Shown one piece after another: positions 8,004-17,657 of a stretch of DNA of 64,000 nt (position 1 is its first letter; the number at the start of each line of letters is the position of its first letter). The notes under the pieces were generated by a model. It searched no databases. It was given only the letters and a program-made list of their open reading frames with translations, and had not been told where the DNA came from. The translations under genes and the position numbers were made by a program. The stretch covers positions 62,001 to 126,000 of the forward strand of contig NZ_LGKN01000009.1 in the NCBI RefSeq assembly GCF_001306175.1, read 5' to 3'. This stretch comes from Ardenticatena maritima. GTDB lineage: Bacteria > Chloroflexota > Anaerolineae > Ardenticatenales > Ardenticatenaceae.

Positions 8004-10247
8004 ATGCGACGTCTCTTGCGCTACTTTCGCCCGTTTGTCTGGTCAATCGTTGCCGCTATCGTTCTGCTCTTCATCCAGGCCAACGCCGACCTCGCCCTGC
8101 CCGACTACATGTCGCGCATCGTCAACGTTGGGCTGCAACAAGGCGGCATTGAACGCGCACTTCCCGAAGCCATGCGCGCCACGACATGGCAACACCTGGC
8201 GCTCTTCATGCCCCAAGAGAGCCAAAACACCGTTCTGGCGCACTACACACGCCTGGAACCCACCTCGCCGGACGCCGCCGCCTACGTGGAACGCTACCCG
8301 GCGCTCGCCGAAGAAGCCATCTACATCTTGAACCCTGTTGACGATGCGACACGCGACGAACTTGAAGCGCTGTTGAGCCGCCCCCTGCTCATGGTGGCGG
8401 GTTTGCAGATGCTGGCCGAAAACCCCGAGCAAGCCGCGGCGCTCTTCCCCAGCAGTGGCGGCTTCGACCTGAGCAAGTTACCGCCGGGCACAGACATTTT
8501 CGCGCTGGTGGCGCGCATGCCCGAAGACCAGCGGCTGGCGCTGCTGGATGCGATTGACACGCGCTTTGAGACGCTCGGCGGAGAACGGGGTATTGTGCAA
8601 GCAGCCACCCGCGCTGTTCGCGCCGAATATGAAGCGCTCGGTATGGACGTCGGCGCCATTCAGAACCGTTACATCATTCGCGTCGGCGGCTTGATGCTGC
8701 TCGTCGCGGCGATTTCGGCAATTGCCACCATCGTTGTGGGCTTGCTCGCCGCTCGCGTCGCCGCCGGGCTGGCGCGCGATTTACGCCACTACCTCTACGA
8801 GCGCGTGATGCGCTTCTCCGGCGCGGAATTCAACCAATTCTCAACTGCTTCGCTGATTACGCGCGCCACCAACGATATCACTCAAATTCAAACCGCCGTC
8901 GCCATTCTGATTCGGCTGGTCTTCTACGCGCCGCTCATCGGTATCGGCGGCATTATCCGCGCGCTGGATAAAAGCCCATCCATGTGGTGGACGATTGCGC
9001 TGGCGGTCTTGCTTCTGCTGGGGTTGATTGGCACGGTCTTCGCCATCGCTATCCCCAAATTCAAACTCATGCAGGAGTTGATTGACCGGCTGAACCTGGT
9101 CGCGCGCGAAAACCTGGTGGGGATGATGGTGGTGCGCGCGTTCAACCGTGAAGCGTTTGAAGAAGAACGCTTCGACCGCGCCAACCGCGACCTGACGCAA
9201 ACTACGCTCTTCATCAACCGCGTGTTTGTGGTCGTCTTCCCCGCGATGATGCTCCTGCTCAATGGCTCGATGATTCTGATTCTCTGGGTGGGCGCTCATC
9301 AGGTGGCGCAAGCCAGCATGCAAGTGGGCGATATGATGGCGTTCATGCAGTACGCCATGCAAATTGTGTTCGCCTTCATGATGCTCTCAATGGTCTTCAT
9401 CCTCTTCCCACGCGCCGATGTTTCGGCGAACCGTGTGGCGGACGTGCTGGAAACGCCCATCACCATTCTCGACCCGCCCAATCCCAAACCGTTCCCCGAA
9501 CCGTTTGAGCCAAGTATCGAATTCGACCATGTGTCGTTCCGCTATCCGGGCGCTGAGGAAGACGTGCTGCACGAGATTTCATTCCGTATCGAGCCGGGGC
9601 AAACAGTGGGCATTATGGGCACCACCGGTTCGGGCAAATCCACCGTGGTCAACCTCATTCCGCGCTTTTTTGACGTGACGGATGGCGCGATTCGCGTCAG
9701 TGGCGTGGACATTCGCGAAGTCTCGCTCCGCGAGTTGCGCGACAAAATTGGCTACGTGCCGCAAAAGAGCAACCTGTTCAAGGGAACGATCGAGAGCAAC
9801 TTACGCTTTGCCGATGAGAACGCCGACGAAGAGACGCTCATCAAAGCCCTGCGCATTGCCCAAGCCGACTTTGTCTTTGAATTGCCGAACGGGTTGCAAA
9901 CAGAGGTGGCGCAGGGTGGCGTGAACTTCTCCGGCGGGCAACGGCAGCGCCTGACGATTGCGCGCGCGCTGGTGAAACGCGCCCCTATCTACATTTTCGA
10001 CGACAGCTTCTCGGCGCTTGACTACAAAACCGATGCCCGTTTGCGTGCCGCATTGCTCCGCGAACTGAGCGACAGCACAGTCATCATCGTCTCGCAGCGC
10101 GTCGCCACTGTGAAAAACGCCGACCAAATTCTGGTCTTCGACGCCGGGCGCTTGATTGGACGCGGCACGCATGAGGAACTGATGCAAACGTGTGACGTCT
10201 ATCGCGAAATTGCCGAATCGCAGTTGAAACAGGAGGCGCTGCAATGA
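8004..10247 (+). CDS. ABC exporter half-transporter with degenerate ATP site (subunit 1 of heterodimer)
   Basis: A 747-residue membrane-ATPase fusion. After the first membrane helix (about residues 12-28) there is an unusually long loop of about 170 residues before the second helix near residue 227. The ATPase domain has Walker A GTTGSGKST (539-547), signature FSGGQ (642-646) and Walker B IFDDS (664-668). The usual catalytic Glu after the Walker B Asp is Asp667 here. This pattern is known from the first subunit of TM287/288-type heterodimeric exporters, whose own ATP site is inactive or weak. The partner gene overlaps by four bases. Likely role: export of drugs, lipids or peptides; substrate not predictable. 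Confidence 0.9.
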   Translation: MRRLLRYFRPFVWSIVAAIVLLFIQANADLALPDYMSRIVNVGLQQGGIERALPEAMRATTWQHLALFMPQESQNTVLAHYTRLEPTSPDAAAYVERYPALAEEAIYILNPVDDATRDELEALLSRPLLMVAGLQMLAENPEQAAALFPSSGGFDLSKLPPGTDIFALVARMPEDQRLALLDAIDTRFETLGGERGIVQAATRAVRAEYEALGMDVGAIQNRYIIRVGGLMLLVAAISAIATIVVGLLAARVAAGLARDLRHYLYERVMRFSGAEFNQFSTASLITRATNDITQIQTAVAILIRLVFYAPLIGIGGIIRALDKSPSMWWTIALAVLLLLGLIGTVFAIAIPKFKLMQELIDRLNLVARENLVGMMVVRAFNREAFEEERFDRANRDLTQTTLFINRVFVVVFPAMMLLLNGSMILILWVGAHQVAQASMQVGDMMAFMQYAMQIVFAFMMLSMVFILFPRADVSANRVADVLETPITILDPPNPKPFPEPFEPSIEFDHVSFRYPGAEEDVLHEISFRIEPGQTVGIMGTTGSGKSTVVNLIPRFFDVTDGAIRVSGVDIREVSLRELRDKIGYVPQKSNLFKGTIESNLRFADENADEETLIKALRIAQADFVFELPNGLQTEVAQGGVNFSGGQRQRLTIARALVKRAPIYIFDDSFSALDYKTDARLRAALLRELSDSTVIIVSQRVATVKNADQILVFDAGRLIGRGTHEELMQTCDVYREIAESQLKQEALQ

Positions 10248-12112
10248 GCCAGGTTCGCAAAGAAGAGACCCGCACCGCACCACCCGCGCCGCGCGGTCCG
10301 ATGGGGCACATGGCCGGTATGGCGCCTGTCGCCAAACCGCGCGATTTTGGCGGCACCCTGCGCAAGCTTGCCACCTACCTGACGCCCTACCGCTGGAAAA
10401 TCATGGTGGTGTTTGTGCTCGCCATCGGCTCCACCGCATTCGCGATTGTTGGGCCCAAAATTCTAGGGCGCGCCACCACTGAGCTCTTTGAAGGCATTCT
10501 AGCGCAACTGGCGGGTACAGGCACCGTTCCCTTCGACACGATTGGGCGCATTCTGCTCATCGCGTTGGGGCTTTACATCTTCTCAGCCATTCTGAGTTAT
10601 CTGCAAGGCTGGCTCATGACCGACGTCGCCGTCAAGGTGACGTACCAGCTGCGTCGCGAGCTGATGGAAAAAATCAATCGCCTGCCCTTCCGCTATTTTG
10701 ACGGCACGACCCACGGCGAAACGCTTTCACTGCTCACCAACGACGTTGACACCATCAACCAGACGCTCAACCAAAGCCTGACGCAAATCATCACATCGTT
10801 CGTGACCGTTGTAGGCGTGCTGGGCATGATGCTTTCGATTTCATGGCAAATGACGATTGTGGCGCTGCTCATCGTGCCGCTTTCGATGGTGGTGGTGATG
10901 CTCATCATTCGCCAGTCGCAAAAATTCTTCCGCCAGCAGCAGGATTATTTGGGGCATGTCAATGGGCAGGTGGAAGAGACGTTCAGCGGGCATGTCATCG
11001 TCAAAGCGTTCAATGGAGAAGAAAAGAGCATTCGCGCGTTCGATACGTATAACGAAACGCTTTATGGCGCGGCGTGGAAAGCGCAATTTTTCTCCAGCAT
11101 TATGATGCCGGTGATGCGCCTCATCAGCAATCTGGGATACGTGGGTGTGGTGGTGCTGGGGGGCTGGCTCGCTATTCGCCGCACCATCACCGTGGGTGAT
11201 ATTCAGGCATTCATCCAGTACGTGCAATCGTTCACGCAACCCATTACCCAGCTGGCCAACGCCTCGAATGTTCTGCAAGGAACTATCGCCGCTGCCGAGC
11301 GTGTCTTTGAGTTTCTCGAATTGGAAGAAGAAGAGCCGGACACGGAGTCGCCGGTGCAGATCGAAACGGTTCGCGGCGAAGTGGAATTCCGCAATGTGGT
11401 CTTTGGGTATGAACCTGGGAAGCCGGTCATCAAGGGCTTTTCGGCGCATATCCAGCCGGGGCAAAAAGTGGCGATTGTGGGACCAACCGGTGCGGGGAAA
11501 ACCACGCTGGTGAAGCTGCTGATGCGCTTCTACGACGTGGACGAAGGCGCTATTTTGATTGACGGGCATGACATTCGCACCTTCCGCCGCGCCGATTTGC
11601 GCCGCCTGTTCGGGATGGTGTTGCAAGACACATGGTTGTTCAGCGGCACCATCATGGAAAACATCCGCTACGGGCGCCCGGATGCCACCGATGAGGAAGT
11701 CATCGCCGCCGCGCAAGCCGCCCACGCCGACCATTTCATCCGCACGCTACCGGGGGGGTATCACTTCGAGCTGAACGAGGAAGTGACAAATATCTCGCAA
11801 GGGCAAAAGCAGTTGATTACGATTGCGCGCGCCATTCTTGCCGACCCACCGATGCTCATCCTTGACGAGGCGACCAGTTCGGTGGATACGCACACTGAGC
11901 TGCTCATTCAGCAAGCAATGGACCGTCTGATGGAAGGACGCACCAGTTTTGTGATTGCGCACCGCCTGTCAACCATTCGCAACGCCGATTTGATTCTGGT
12001 GATGCGCGATGGGAACATTGTGGAACAAGGGACGCACGAGGAATTGCTCCGCCAAGGCGGTTTTTATGCCGAGTTGTACAACAGCCAGTTTGAATCCGTG
12101 GCGGCAGCGTAA
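10244..12112 (+). CDS. ABC exporter half-transporter with consensus Walker motifs (subunit 2 of heterodimer)
   Basis: A 622-residue protein whose ATG overlaps the stop of subunit 1 (ATGA), preceded by CAGGAGG. An N-terminal Pro-rich cytoplasmic tail precedes six membrane helices. The ATPase domain has Walker A GPTGAGKTT (413-421), the altered signature ISQGQ (517-521) and a complete Walker B LILDE (Asp541, Glu542). In known heterodimeric exporters the altered LSQGQ-type signature faces the degenerate site of the partner, while the consensus Walker motifs here pair with the partner's normal SGGQ signature. The complementarity shows that the two genes encode one transporter with a single fully active ATP site. 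Confidence 0.92.
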   Translation: MSQVRKEETRTAPPAPRGPMGHMAGMAPVAKPRDFGGTLRKLATYLTPYRWKIMVVFVLAIGSTAFAIVGPKILGRATTELFEGILAQLAGTGTVPFDTIGRILLIALGLYIFSAILSYLQGWLMTDVAVKVTYQLRRELMEKINRLPFRYFDGTTHGETLSLLTNDVDTINQTLNQSLTQIITSFVTVVGVLGMMLSISWQMTIVALLIVPLSMVVVMLIIRQSQKFFRQQQDYLGHVNGQVEETFSGHVIVKAFNGEEKSIRAFDTYNETLYGAAWKAQFFSSIMMPVMRLISNLGYVGVVVLGGWLAIRRTITVGDIQAFIQYVQSFTQPITQLANASNVLQGTIAAAERVFEFLELEEEEPDTESPVQIETVRGEVEFRNVVFGYEPGKPVIKGFSAHIQPGQKVAIVGPTGAGKTTLVKLLMRFYDVDEGAILIDGHDIRTFRRADLRRLFGMVLQDTWLFSGTIMENIRYGRPDATDEEVIAAAQAAHADHFIRTLPGGYHFELNEEVTNISQGQKQLITIARAILADPPMLILDEATSSVDTHTELLIQQAMDRLMEGRTSFVIAHRLSTIRNADLILVMRDGNIVEQGTHEELLRQGGFYAELYNSQFESVAAA

Positions 12113-12154
12113 GCCGCCGGTGCGCTGTTTTCCGCCTGCGTTCATCTTTTCGGC

Positions 12155-12189
12155 AAGCCCGCTGGTGACGATCAACAGCCAGCGGGCTT
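12155..12189 (+). terminator. Stem-loop after the ABC exporter operon
   Basis: Perfect 11-bp arms, AAGCCCGCTGG (12155-12165) and CCAGCGGGCTT (12179-12189), with a 13-base loop. The T-tract is poor, so termination is less certain than the stem. Confidence 0.5.
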
Positions 12190-12259
12190 GTTGATGGAGA
12201 CAATTCGGCTATTGTGGTGTACGTGCAAAGAGATGCTTGTTCACAATGAGGTTTGTTGA

Positions 12260-13162
12260 ATGAATCAAGAAAATGCAATGCAAACATGGGGGGCTTTTGC
12301 CCTTGTTTTGTTGGCCGCGAGTGGGCTGGCATGGGCAGGAAGCCAGGGCGGCGCGTTGGTGTATGGCATGACGCTATTTGCGCTGGCCGTTGCGTTTGCG
12401 TTTGTCATCAATTGGCTGGCATTCATCCCCGCCTGGCGGCAGCGCACCGAAAAATTTTTCGACTTGATGGGGGGAATCACCTTCATCAGCACGATCGCTC
12501 TCGCCCTGCTTCTCACACCCCAGCGCGACGCACGCGCCTGGCTTCTCGCCGCGATGGTCAGTGTGTGGGCGCTCCGCTTGAGCCTGTTTCTTTTCTGGCG
12601 TATCCGCAAAACGGGTGAAGATGCCCGTTTTCGCGAGTTGAAGGCATCCTTTGCACGCTTTTTACTCACGTGGACGCTTCAGGGGCTGTGGGCGGCGGTC
12701 ACACTTGCGCCGGCGCTCGCGGCTATCACCGCACCACGCGGCAACGGGTTGGACGGTTGGGCGTGGTGCGGCCTGGTGGTGTGGGGAGTGGGGTTTTTGA
12801 TCGAAGCGGTGGCGGATTGGCAAAAGAGCCGCTTCAAAGCCAACCCCGCACATGCGGACGCCTTCATTCAAGAAGGGCTTTGGGCGTGGTCGCGCCATCC
12901 GAACTACTTTGGCGAAATCGTTCTGTGGATTGGCGTTACGTTGGTGACACTGCCCACACTGGACGGTTGGCGCTGGCTCACGCTTGTTTCACCGCTGTTT
13001 GTCATCCTTCTGCTCACACGGGTCAGCGGCATTCCCCTGCTCGAAGCCCGCGCCGATGCAAAATGGGGTGGGCAAGCCGACTACGAAGCCTATAAAGCTC
13101 GCACTCCCGTGCTGATACCACGTCCCCCAAAGTCAAAACCACGCAACAATTCACATTCATAA
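12260..13162 (+). CDS. DUF1295 / steroid 5-alpha-reductase-like membrane protein
   Basis: A 300-residue protein with about seven hydrophobic segments. The C-terminal part contains the family hallmark LWAWSRHPNYFGEIVLWIG and a final EARADAKWGGQADYEAYKAR segment, both typical of DUF1295 proteins, which share a fold with steroid 5-alpha-reductases and isoprenylcysteine methyltransferases. These act at the membrane on lipid-like substrates, often with NADPH; the substrate here is unknown. The ATG at 12260 follows a GAGG at normal distance. It stands alone between the exporter operon and a tRNA. Confidence 0.85.
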   Translation: MNQENAMQTWGAFALVLLAASGLAWAGSQGGALVYGMTLFALAVAFAFVINWLAFIPAWRQRTEKFFDLMGGITFISTIALALLLTPQRDARAWLLAAMVSVWALRLSLFLFWRIRKTGEDARFRELKASFARFLLTWTLQGLWAAVTLAPALAAITAPRGNGLDGWAWCGLVVWGVGFLIEAVADWQKSRFKANPAHADAFIQEGLWAWSRHPNYFGEIVLWIGVTLVTLPTLDGWRWLTLVSPLFVILLLTRVSGIPLLEARADAKWGGQADYEAYKARTPVLIPRPPKSKPRNNSHS

Positions 13163-13213
13163 CCGCCAATAAAAAGCCGCAGGCCACTCTTGCAGCCTGC
13201 GGTGCGGTTGAAA

Positions 13214-13286
13214 CGCGCCCGGAGGGATTCGAACCCCCGACCTACGGATTCGAAGTCCGTTGCTCTCTCCTCTGAGCTACGGGCGC
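13214..13286 (-). tRNA. tRNA-Arg (anticodon TCG)
   Basis: Read on the minus strand, the 7-bp acceptor stem GCGCCCG/CGGGCGC, a D-arm starting TAGCTCAGAGG, anticodon stem ACGGA/TCCGT with loop CTTCGAA (anticodon TCG) and T-arm with GGTTCGAATCC are all present. 73 bases, no encoded CCA. It reads CGA and other CGN Arg codons. Confidence 0.95.
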
Positions 13287-13342
13287 ATAGCGGGGCGGAT
13301 TGTAGCATAAGAGCCTATTTGTTTCAAAGTACGCTCCGCAGA

Positions 13343-16300
13343 TTAACGCGCAACCAGCGGGAGATAAACGTTGTGCGATGCAACGGTCAACGTCACGGGC
13401 ACCGGAGCAATCGCATATGGCGACGTGTTGTCCAGCCGCAGATACGCCGAGTATGTCGTAAAATCCAACCCCGTGGTGTCGAAGGTGAGCCACATGGTCA
13501 CTTCTTCGTGCGGCGGCACAACAACCTGATTGGCGGAAAGCGTCAACCACGGTACCGCGTTCCACTCACAGGGCGACAATTCGCCCGACGTCACAATCAA
13601 GACCTCGTTATCATGCTGGTCGGCAATCGCCAGCGTGCCATCGCACAAGAGCGCCATCCCCGCCTGCCCAAAATCATCAAGCCCGGGCACATCAAAGCCG
13701 CCTAAAAGCGCGAAATCACGCGCAGCGTCGAGCACGTACACGTCAAAGCCCTCATCATCGTTCGCCAGCACAAACAGGTGTTGCGTGGTGGGGTTGATCG
13801 CCATCCCCGCCAGCGGTATGCCCACCGCCACCGAGCGCAACCGCCGCCCGGTCTCGTCGAATTGGTGAATCACACCATCGTTCCACGAGCCGCTGTAAAA
13901 AGTCGCTGTGCGCGGGTCATACGCCAGCCCACGCTGGCTTAGCCCCCACCCAGGACAAACACCTTCACCAACCTGCCCGGTCCGGGCATCAAGCGCCACG
14001 ACACAATCATCGCCTTCAACCGCAACCTGCCACAAACGCCCCTCGAAGGGGTGCCACACCGCACCCGCCCGAAACCGTGCCGGCGCATGCGGCACACGCA
14101 CTGTTGCTGTCAGTGGTTCTCCTGCCGCCGTGAACGCCTGCCATGTTGTACGCCCATCCTCGCTTGCAGAAACCCAGAGCGTCCCGCCAGGTTCTGCGGC
14201 CAGCCCCCATACACCATTCAAGCCGGTTGCCCACCGTTGGAGCACCTTGCCGCCACCAGACCACACAGGCGCATCCGGCGGGGGTGGAGCATACACATGC
14301 TCAGCCGTGCGATCCCCCAGATGTTTGGGAGAAATGCGCCGCATGGGGGGGGCGAATGTGTCGGCGGGTTCATTCAACGGTAAAGGCGCATTGATGCTGT
14401 TGATGGAGACTGTCAGCGTCAGCGCCCCCGTGTTGCCAATGGTGAGCGGGACAGCAACCTGCCTATCGCGGTCAAACACTAATGAAAATGCGGTTGGAGT
14501 GATGACCGGCCGTGGAGCGGGTAGCGCAAAATCCTGCCAAAGTGGAACGGCGTCCTGAATGGTGAGCGTGGTCTGTTGCGCGCCATAGCCGTTGTCACCC
14601 GTTGCCTGCACGGTATGCGTACCTTCCGGCAAAAAAAGCATGTAGAACCCATCCGCCAGCGCGGGGTCGGTTGTGGCTTCTGTTTGTACCGTCATGCTCA
14701 CACCAGCCGAAACCTGGGCATCCACAATCGGCTCGCCGGTGTTAGCATCGTACACATGTCCCATGAGGAACGCCCCCGCTACAGGCTCGCACTTAGGCAC
14801 ACTGCCAATTTGCACCGCATCCACCTGCCACCACCACTCAAAATCCGCGTCGAAGTAGTGGAAACGGGCTTGCAAAGTGGTTGCGCCTGCCGTCCGGTCG
14901 CTCAGGTCCAGACTAACACGCCCGTTGACATTGCTACTACCGCTCTTATTCTCCCAGACGGTTTGCCACGCGCCGCCGTCCACACGAACATCCACACGCA
15001 TGACTTCACTACTGTTCCGCTGGACATCCGTATTGAACGCCAGCATCACCCCATCCAGCCCCGCAATGTTGAGGACAGGCGTTCGTAATTCAGTGTCCTG
15101 GAAACTATTACGACCGTAAAAGTCGCTATCCACGATGGCAAACCCGCCAACGCTTCCCGTCAGGTTGCCGCGTCCACCTGGGTCATCGAAACGCCATACC
15201 GCCCCACCGCCGCGGTTATCGAGCACCTGCCAGCCCGTCGGCGTGGTCCCCGTCTCAAAGTGTTCATCCAGCACCAGCGTTTGCACCCGATGATAGCCCG
15301 GCGCGTTGCACGTTGTTTCATTCACCAGCAAGGCAAAATCTTCCTGCTGGGGGGCTGTCAGCGGTCCAACGGCGCGCCGTTCTGTGTTGTAGCCATCCAC
15401 CCACGCATGGACTTCAAAAGTGTAGGCGATTTGTGCGGCTAAGGTCACGCTGTAAAAGCCGGTAGTGGGATTGGTCCACACAGCCCCCACAGGGGCTTGG
15501 GGAATGAGAATTTGGGCGTACAGCGGTTGCCCGGTGCGTGCATCGCGCACGGTGCCGCTCACCACGTAGGTGGGGGCGCTTGTGAGCGTGAAGGCAAGCG
15601 TGGTTGTGATACCATCGCTGACCACGACGTTGGTTTGCGTCACCGGCACGTACCCATACGCCGAAACCGTCACGGTATACGTGCCCGTGGGGACATTCTC
15701 CAACCGAAAGTGCCCATCGCTCTGCGATTCGGCCGAGAAGAACCCAATCTGAACGCGCGCCCCCACAACAGGCGTCCCATCTGCTTCACGCACAGTACCC
15801 GCCACGGAGCCCGTAGGTCCGGTTGTGCAGGTTGGAAAGCGAAACGCCCCAATGCGTGTACGCCAGTTGGACGTTCCCGGCGCTGCGTAGTACTCCTGCG
15901 TGTACCAGAACGTGCAATCATCCTGTGGGTCGAGCGTGAGCATGCTGTAATCCCCAAAACGCCCCGAGGACGACATTTGATAGCCGCCACCTTCGACCAA
16001 CGAGGCTTCAGCAAGCGTCATCTCCCCCAGCGGGTCGCCCGCAAAACGCCCCGTGTAGCGCACCGAGGGGGATGTCGTCGGGCTGCTGACAGCGTACCCT
16101 AAAGCGATGTTCCCCTGCTTGTCCATGGCGATACTGCCCATCCAGCGGTGGGCGCTATCAGGTGCGAACGTACCTTGTTGGTAAATGTTCCACGTCCCGG
16201 CGACGTGCCGCAATTCATACCATCGAATCCCCGCATGGTCGCTTCCGTCGGCGTCCACCGTATGGTTGAGCACCATTGCGCCATAGGAACCGAACCAGCG

Positions 16301-17488
16301 ATACGCCGCGCGATACATCAGACGGTCGGCAATCGCATCAAGCGGCACCCCGCCTGGTTGCGGAATGCAATTGCGGCTCCCGCCACATATGCTGGCGTCA
16401 AATGGCTGCGTATCCAGAATTTGATTGGGCGCTCCATCTACGCCAAAAGTGGCACTTTCAGGGGCGTTCCAGTCCACTGAGAGATGCCAGAGACTCAAAC
16501 GATCGGTTGCCCATCCCCAGGCATCATCATCCATTTCGACAAAGACGGCGGGCGTGCCAGACGGCGGCGGGGGACCATCCAGATCAGCGGGCAACATGCC
16601 GCCAAAGTTGGGGTTGACATCGTACAAATCGAAGAAGACCATGCGCGCATTTTGCCCCTCAAGCATGCGCGCACGCTCCAAAGCCGCTACACCTTGCCCA
16701 CGCCATGCCAGCGTCGAACCGTCAAACTGGTTCACGGTGAGCAAGTACGCATTAGGCCAAACCGCCAGTTTGGGGTAATCATTCATGGCATCGCCCATGT
16801 CGAAATCGTAGCGATACCATGCGCCGGTGGGGTCGGCTGTTTGTGAGACCGCCAGGCACTGGTGGAAGTTCGAGGGAAAATCGAGCGCAAATTGCCCCAC
16901 AAGCCAGCGCTGCGCCAGATGGTCGAACAAGACAATCGGGTCGCCGTCGTTGTTGGTTTCACACAACCCGCCAAACCCCGCCCACAGGGTATTGCCCGCC
17001 ACCGGTCCAATCAACAAAGTGGGGGTGAGCGTGCTCACATCCCAAATCGCGAACGCCGTGTTCACCCACTGCATGAAGAACTTGCGCCCCGTCGCAGCGT
17101 CATACCCAATCGCCCCGCTGGGGTCAGGCGGGAGAATGGTGGTGAGGTTGGCAATGCCATCGAAACTCATGAGCGGTTCCGGCATGGTGATGTCGGGCAT
17201 AACCGTCTGGACAACGGGGTCGCGTTGTCGGGCGAAGGGCGTTGGTGCAGTGGCGCTTGGCTTCCGCAAGTGCAGGCGTTCCCACGTTGATGGGGCGATC
17301 ATCGGCGCATCTTGCGCCAACGTGCCGAGAGGCGGCGACGTATCAAAACGCTCCGCATAGCGGACAACAGGCGCCAAGGTCGTGGATTGGGCATGCAAGG
17401 CGAGCGGGCGTTGCCACACGAACGGAATCAACACGCCCAGAAAACCAATCAGCACCACCAGGCTACGCTGCACTGCGGAACGAGGCAT
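13343..17488 (-). CDS. Large secreted protein with carboxypeptidase-regulatory repeats and a beta-propeller-like C-terminal half
   Basis: A 1381-residue protein with a signal peptide (basic start, hydrophobic core VVLIGFLGVLIPFVW, cleavage near LHAQS). I use the ATG at 17488, with GAGGAA upstream; a TTG at 17506 would add six residues. Residues about 100-530 read like a large catalytic-less propeller or sialidase-like domain with many Trp and Asp. Three carboxypeptidase-regulatory-like units follow (SVAGTVREADGTPVVGARV, VVSGTVRDARTGQPLYAQI, LMGHVYDANTGEPIVDAQV), with a jelly-roll-like segment between the second and third. The last 300 residues contain repeated propeller-like blades (YDPRTATFYSGSW, NPTTQHLFVLAND). 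The C-terminus HNVYLPLVAR is a short tail seen on many Chloroflexota secreted proteins. Probable role: cell-surface adhesion or polymer binding. Confidence 0.85.
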   Translation of the reverse strand: MPRSAVQRSLVVLIGFLGVLIPFVWQRPLALHAQSTTLAPVVRYAERFDTSPPLGTLAQDAPMIAPSTWERLHLRKPSATAPTPFARQRDPVVQTVMPDITMPEPLMSFDGIANLTTILPPDPSGAIGYDAATGRKFFMQWVNTAFAIWDVSTLTPTLLIGPVAGNTLWAGFGGLCETNNDGDPIVLFDHLAQRWLVGQFALDFPSNFHQCLAVSQTADPTGAWYRYDFDMGDAMNDYPKLAVWPNAYLLTVNQFDGSTLAWRGQGVAALERARMLEGQNARMVFFDLYDVNPNFGGMLPADLDGPPPPSGTPAVFVEMDDDAWGWATDRLSLWHLSVDWNAPESATFGVDGAPNQILDTQPFDASICGGSRNCIPQPGGVPLDAIADRLMYRAAYRWFGSYGAMVLNHTVDADGSDHAGIRWYELRHVAGTWNIYQQGTFAPDSAHRWMGSIAMDKQGNIALGYAVSSPTTSPSVRYTGRFAGDPLGEMTLAEASLVEGGGYQMSSSGRFGDYSMLTLDPQDDCTFWYTQEYYAAPGTSNWRTRIGAFRFPTCTTGPTGSVAGTVREADGTPVVGARVQIGFFSAESQSDGHFRLENVPTGTYTVTVSAYGYVPVTQTNVVVSDGITTTLAFTLTSAPTYVVSGTVRDARTGQPLYAQILIPQAPVGAVWTNPTTGFYSVTLAAQIAYTFEVHAWVDGYNTERRAVGPLTAPQQEDFALLVNETTCNAPGYHRVQTLVLDEHFETGTTPTGWQVLDNRGGGAVWRFDDPGGRGNLTGSVGGFAIVDSDFYGRNSFQDTELRTPVLNIAGLDGVMLAFNTDVQRNSSEVMRVDVRVDGGAWQTVWENKSGSSNVNGRVSLDLSDRTAGATTLQARFHYFDADFEWWWQVDAVQIGSVPKCEPVAGAFLMGHVYDANTGEPIVDAQVSAGVSMTVQTEATTDPALADGFYMLFLPEGTHTVQATGDNGYGAQQTTLTIQDAVPLWQDFALPAPRPVITPTAFSLVFDRDRQVAVPLTIGNTGALTLTVSINSINAPLPLNEPADTFAPPMRRISPKHLGDRTAEHVYAPPPPDAPVWSGGGKVLQRWATGLNGVWGLAAEPGGTLWVSASEDGRTTWQAFTAAGEPLTATVRVPHAPARFRAGAVWHPFEGRLWQVAVEGDDCVVALDARTGQVGEGVCPGWGLSQRGLAYDPRTATFYSGSWNDGVIHQFDETGRRLRSVAVGIPLAGMAINPTTQHLFVLANDDEGFDVYVLDAARDFALLGGFDVPGLDDFGQAGMALLCDGTLAIADQHDNEVLIVTSGELSPCEWNAVPWLTLSANQVVVPPHEEVTMWLTFDTTGLDFTTYSAYLRLDNTSPYAIAPVPVTLTVASHNVYLPLVAR

Positions 17489-17533
17489 AAGCACACGCTT
17501 CCTCAATCTTGTGTCAGGTTTGGGATAGGCTTC

Positions 17534-17561
17534 ATTGTATTGTCAGCCCAACAAGGCGCAA
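17534..17561 (-). promoter_or_regulatory. Candidate sigma-70 promoter of the large secreted protein gene
   Basis: On the minus strand TTGCGC (17561-17556) and TACAAT (17539-17534) lie 16 bases apart, about 45 bases before the chosen ATG. Visual match only. Confidence 0.45.
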
Positions 17562-17601
17562 ACTATTCTCCCATCCCACGGCGCGCGTCTCTTCAAAAAG
17601 A

Positions 17602-17632
17602 AGAAAAAAGGGCACCGCCGCAGCGGTGCCCT
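17602..17632 (-). terminator. Rho-independent terminator after the SCP2 gene
   Basis: On the minus strand a GGGCACCGC/GCGGTGCCC stem is followed by a run of T (TTTTTTCTTC). Confidence 0.85.
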
Positions 17633-17657
17633 TGCTGAAAAGCCCAGTTCAGCTGGC

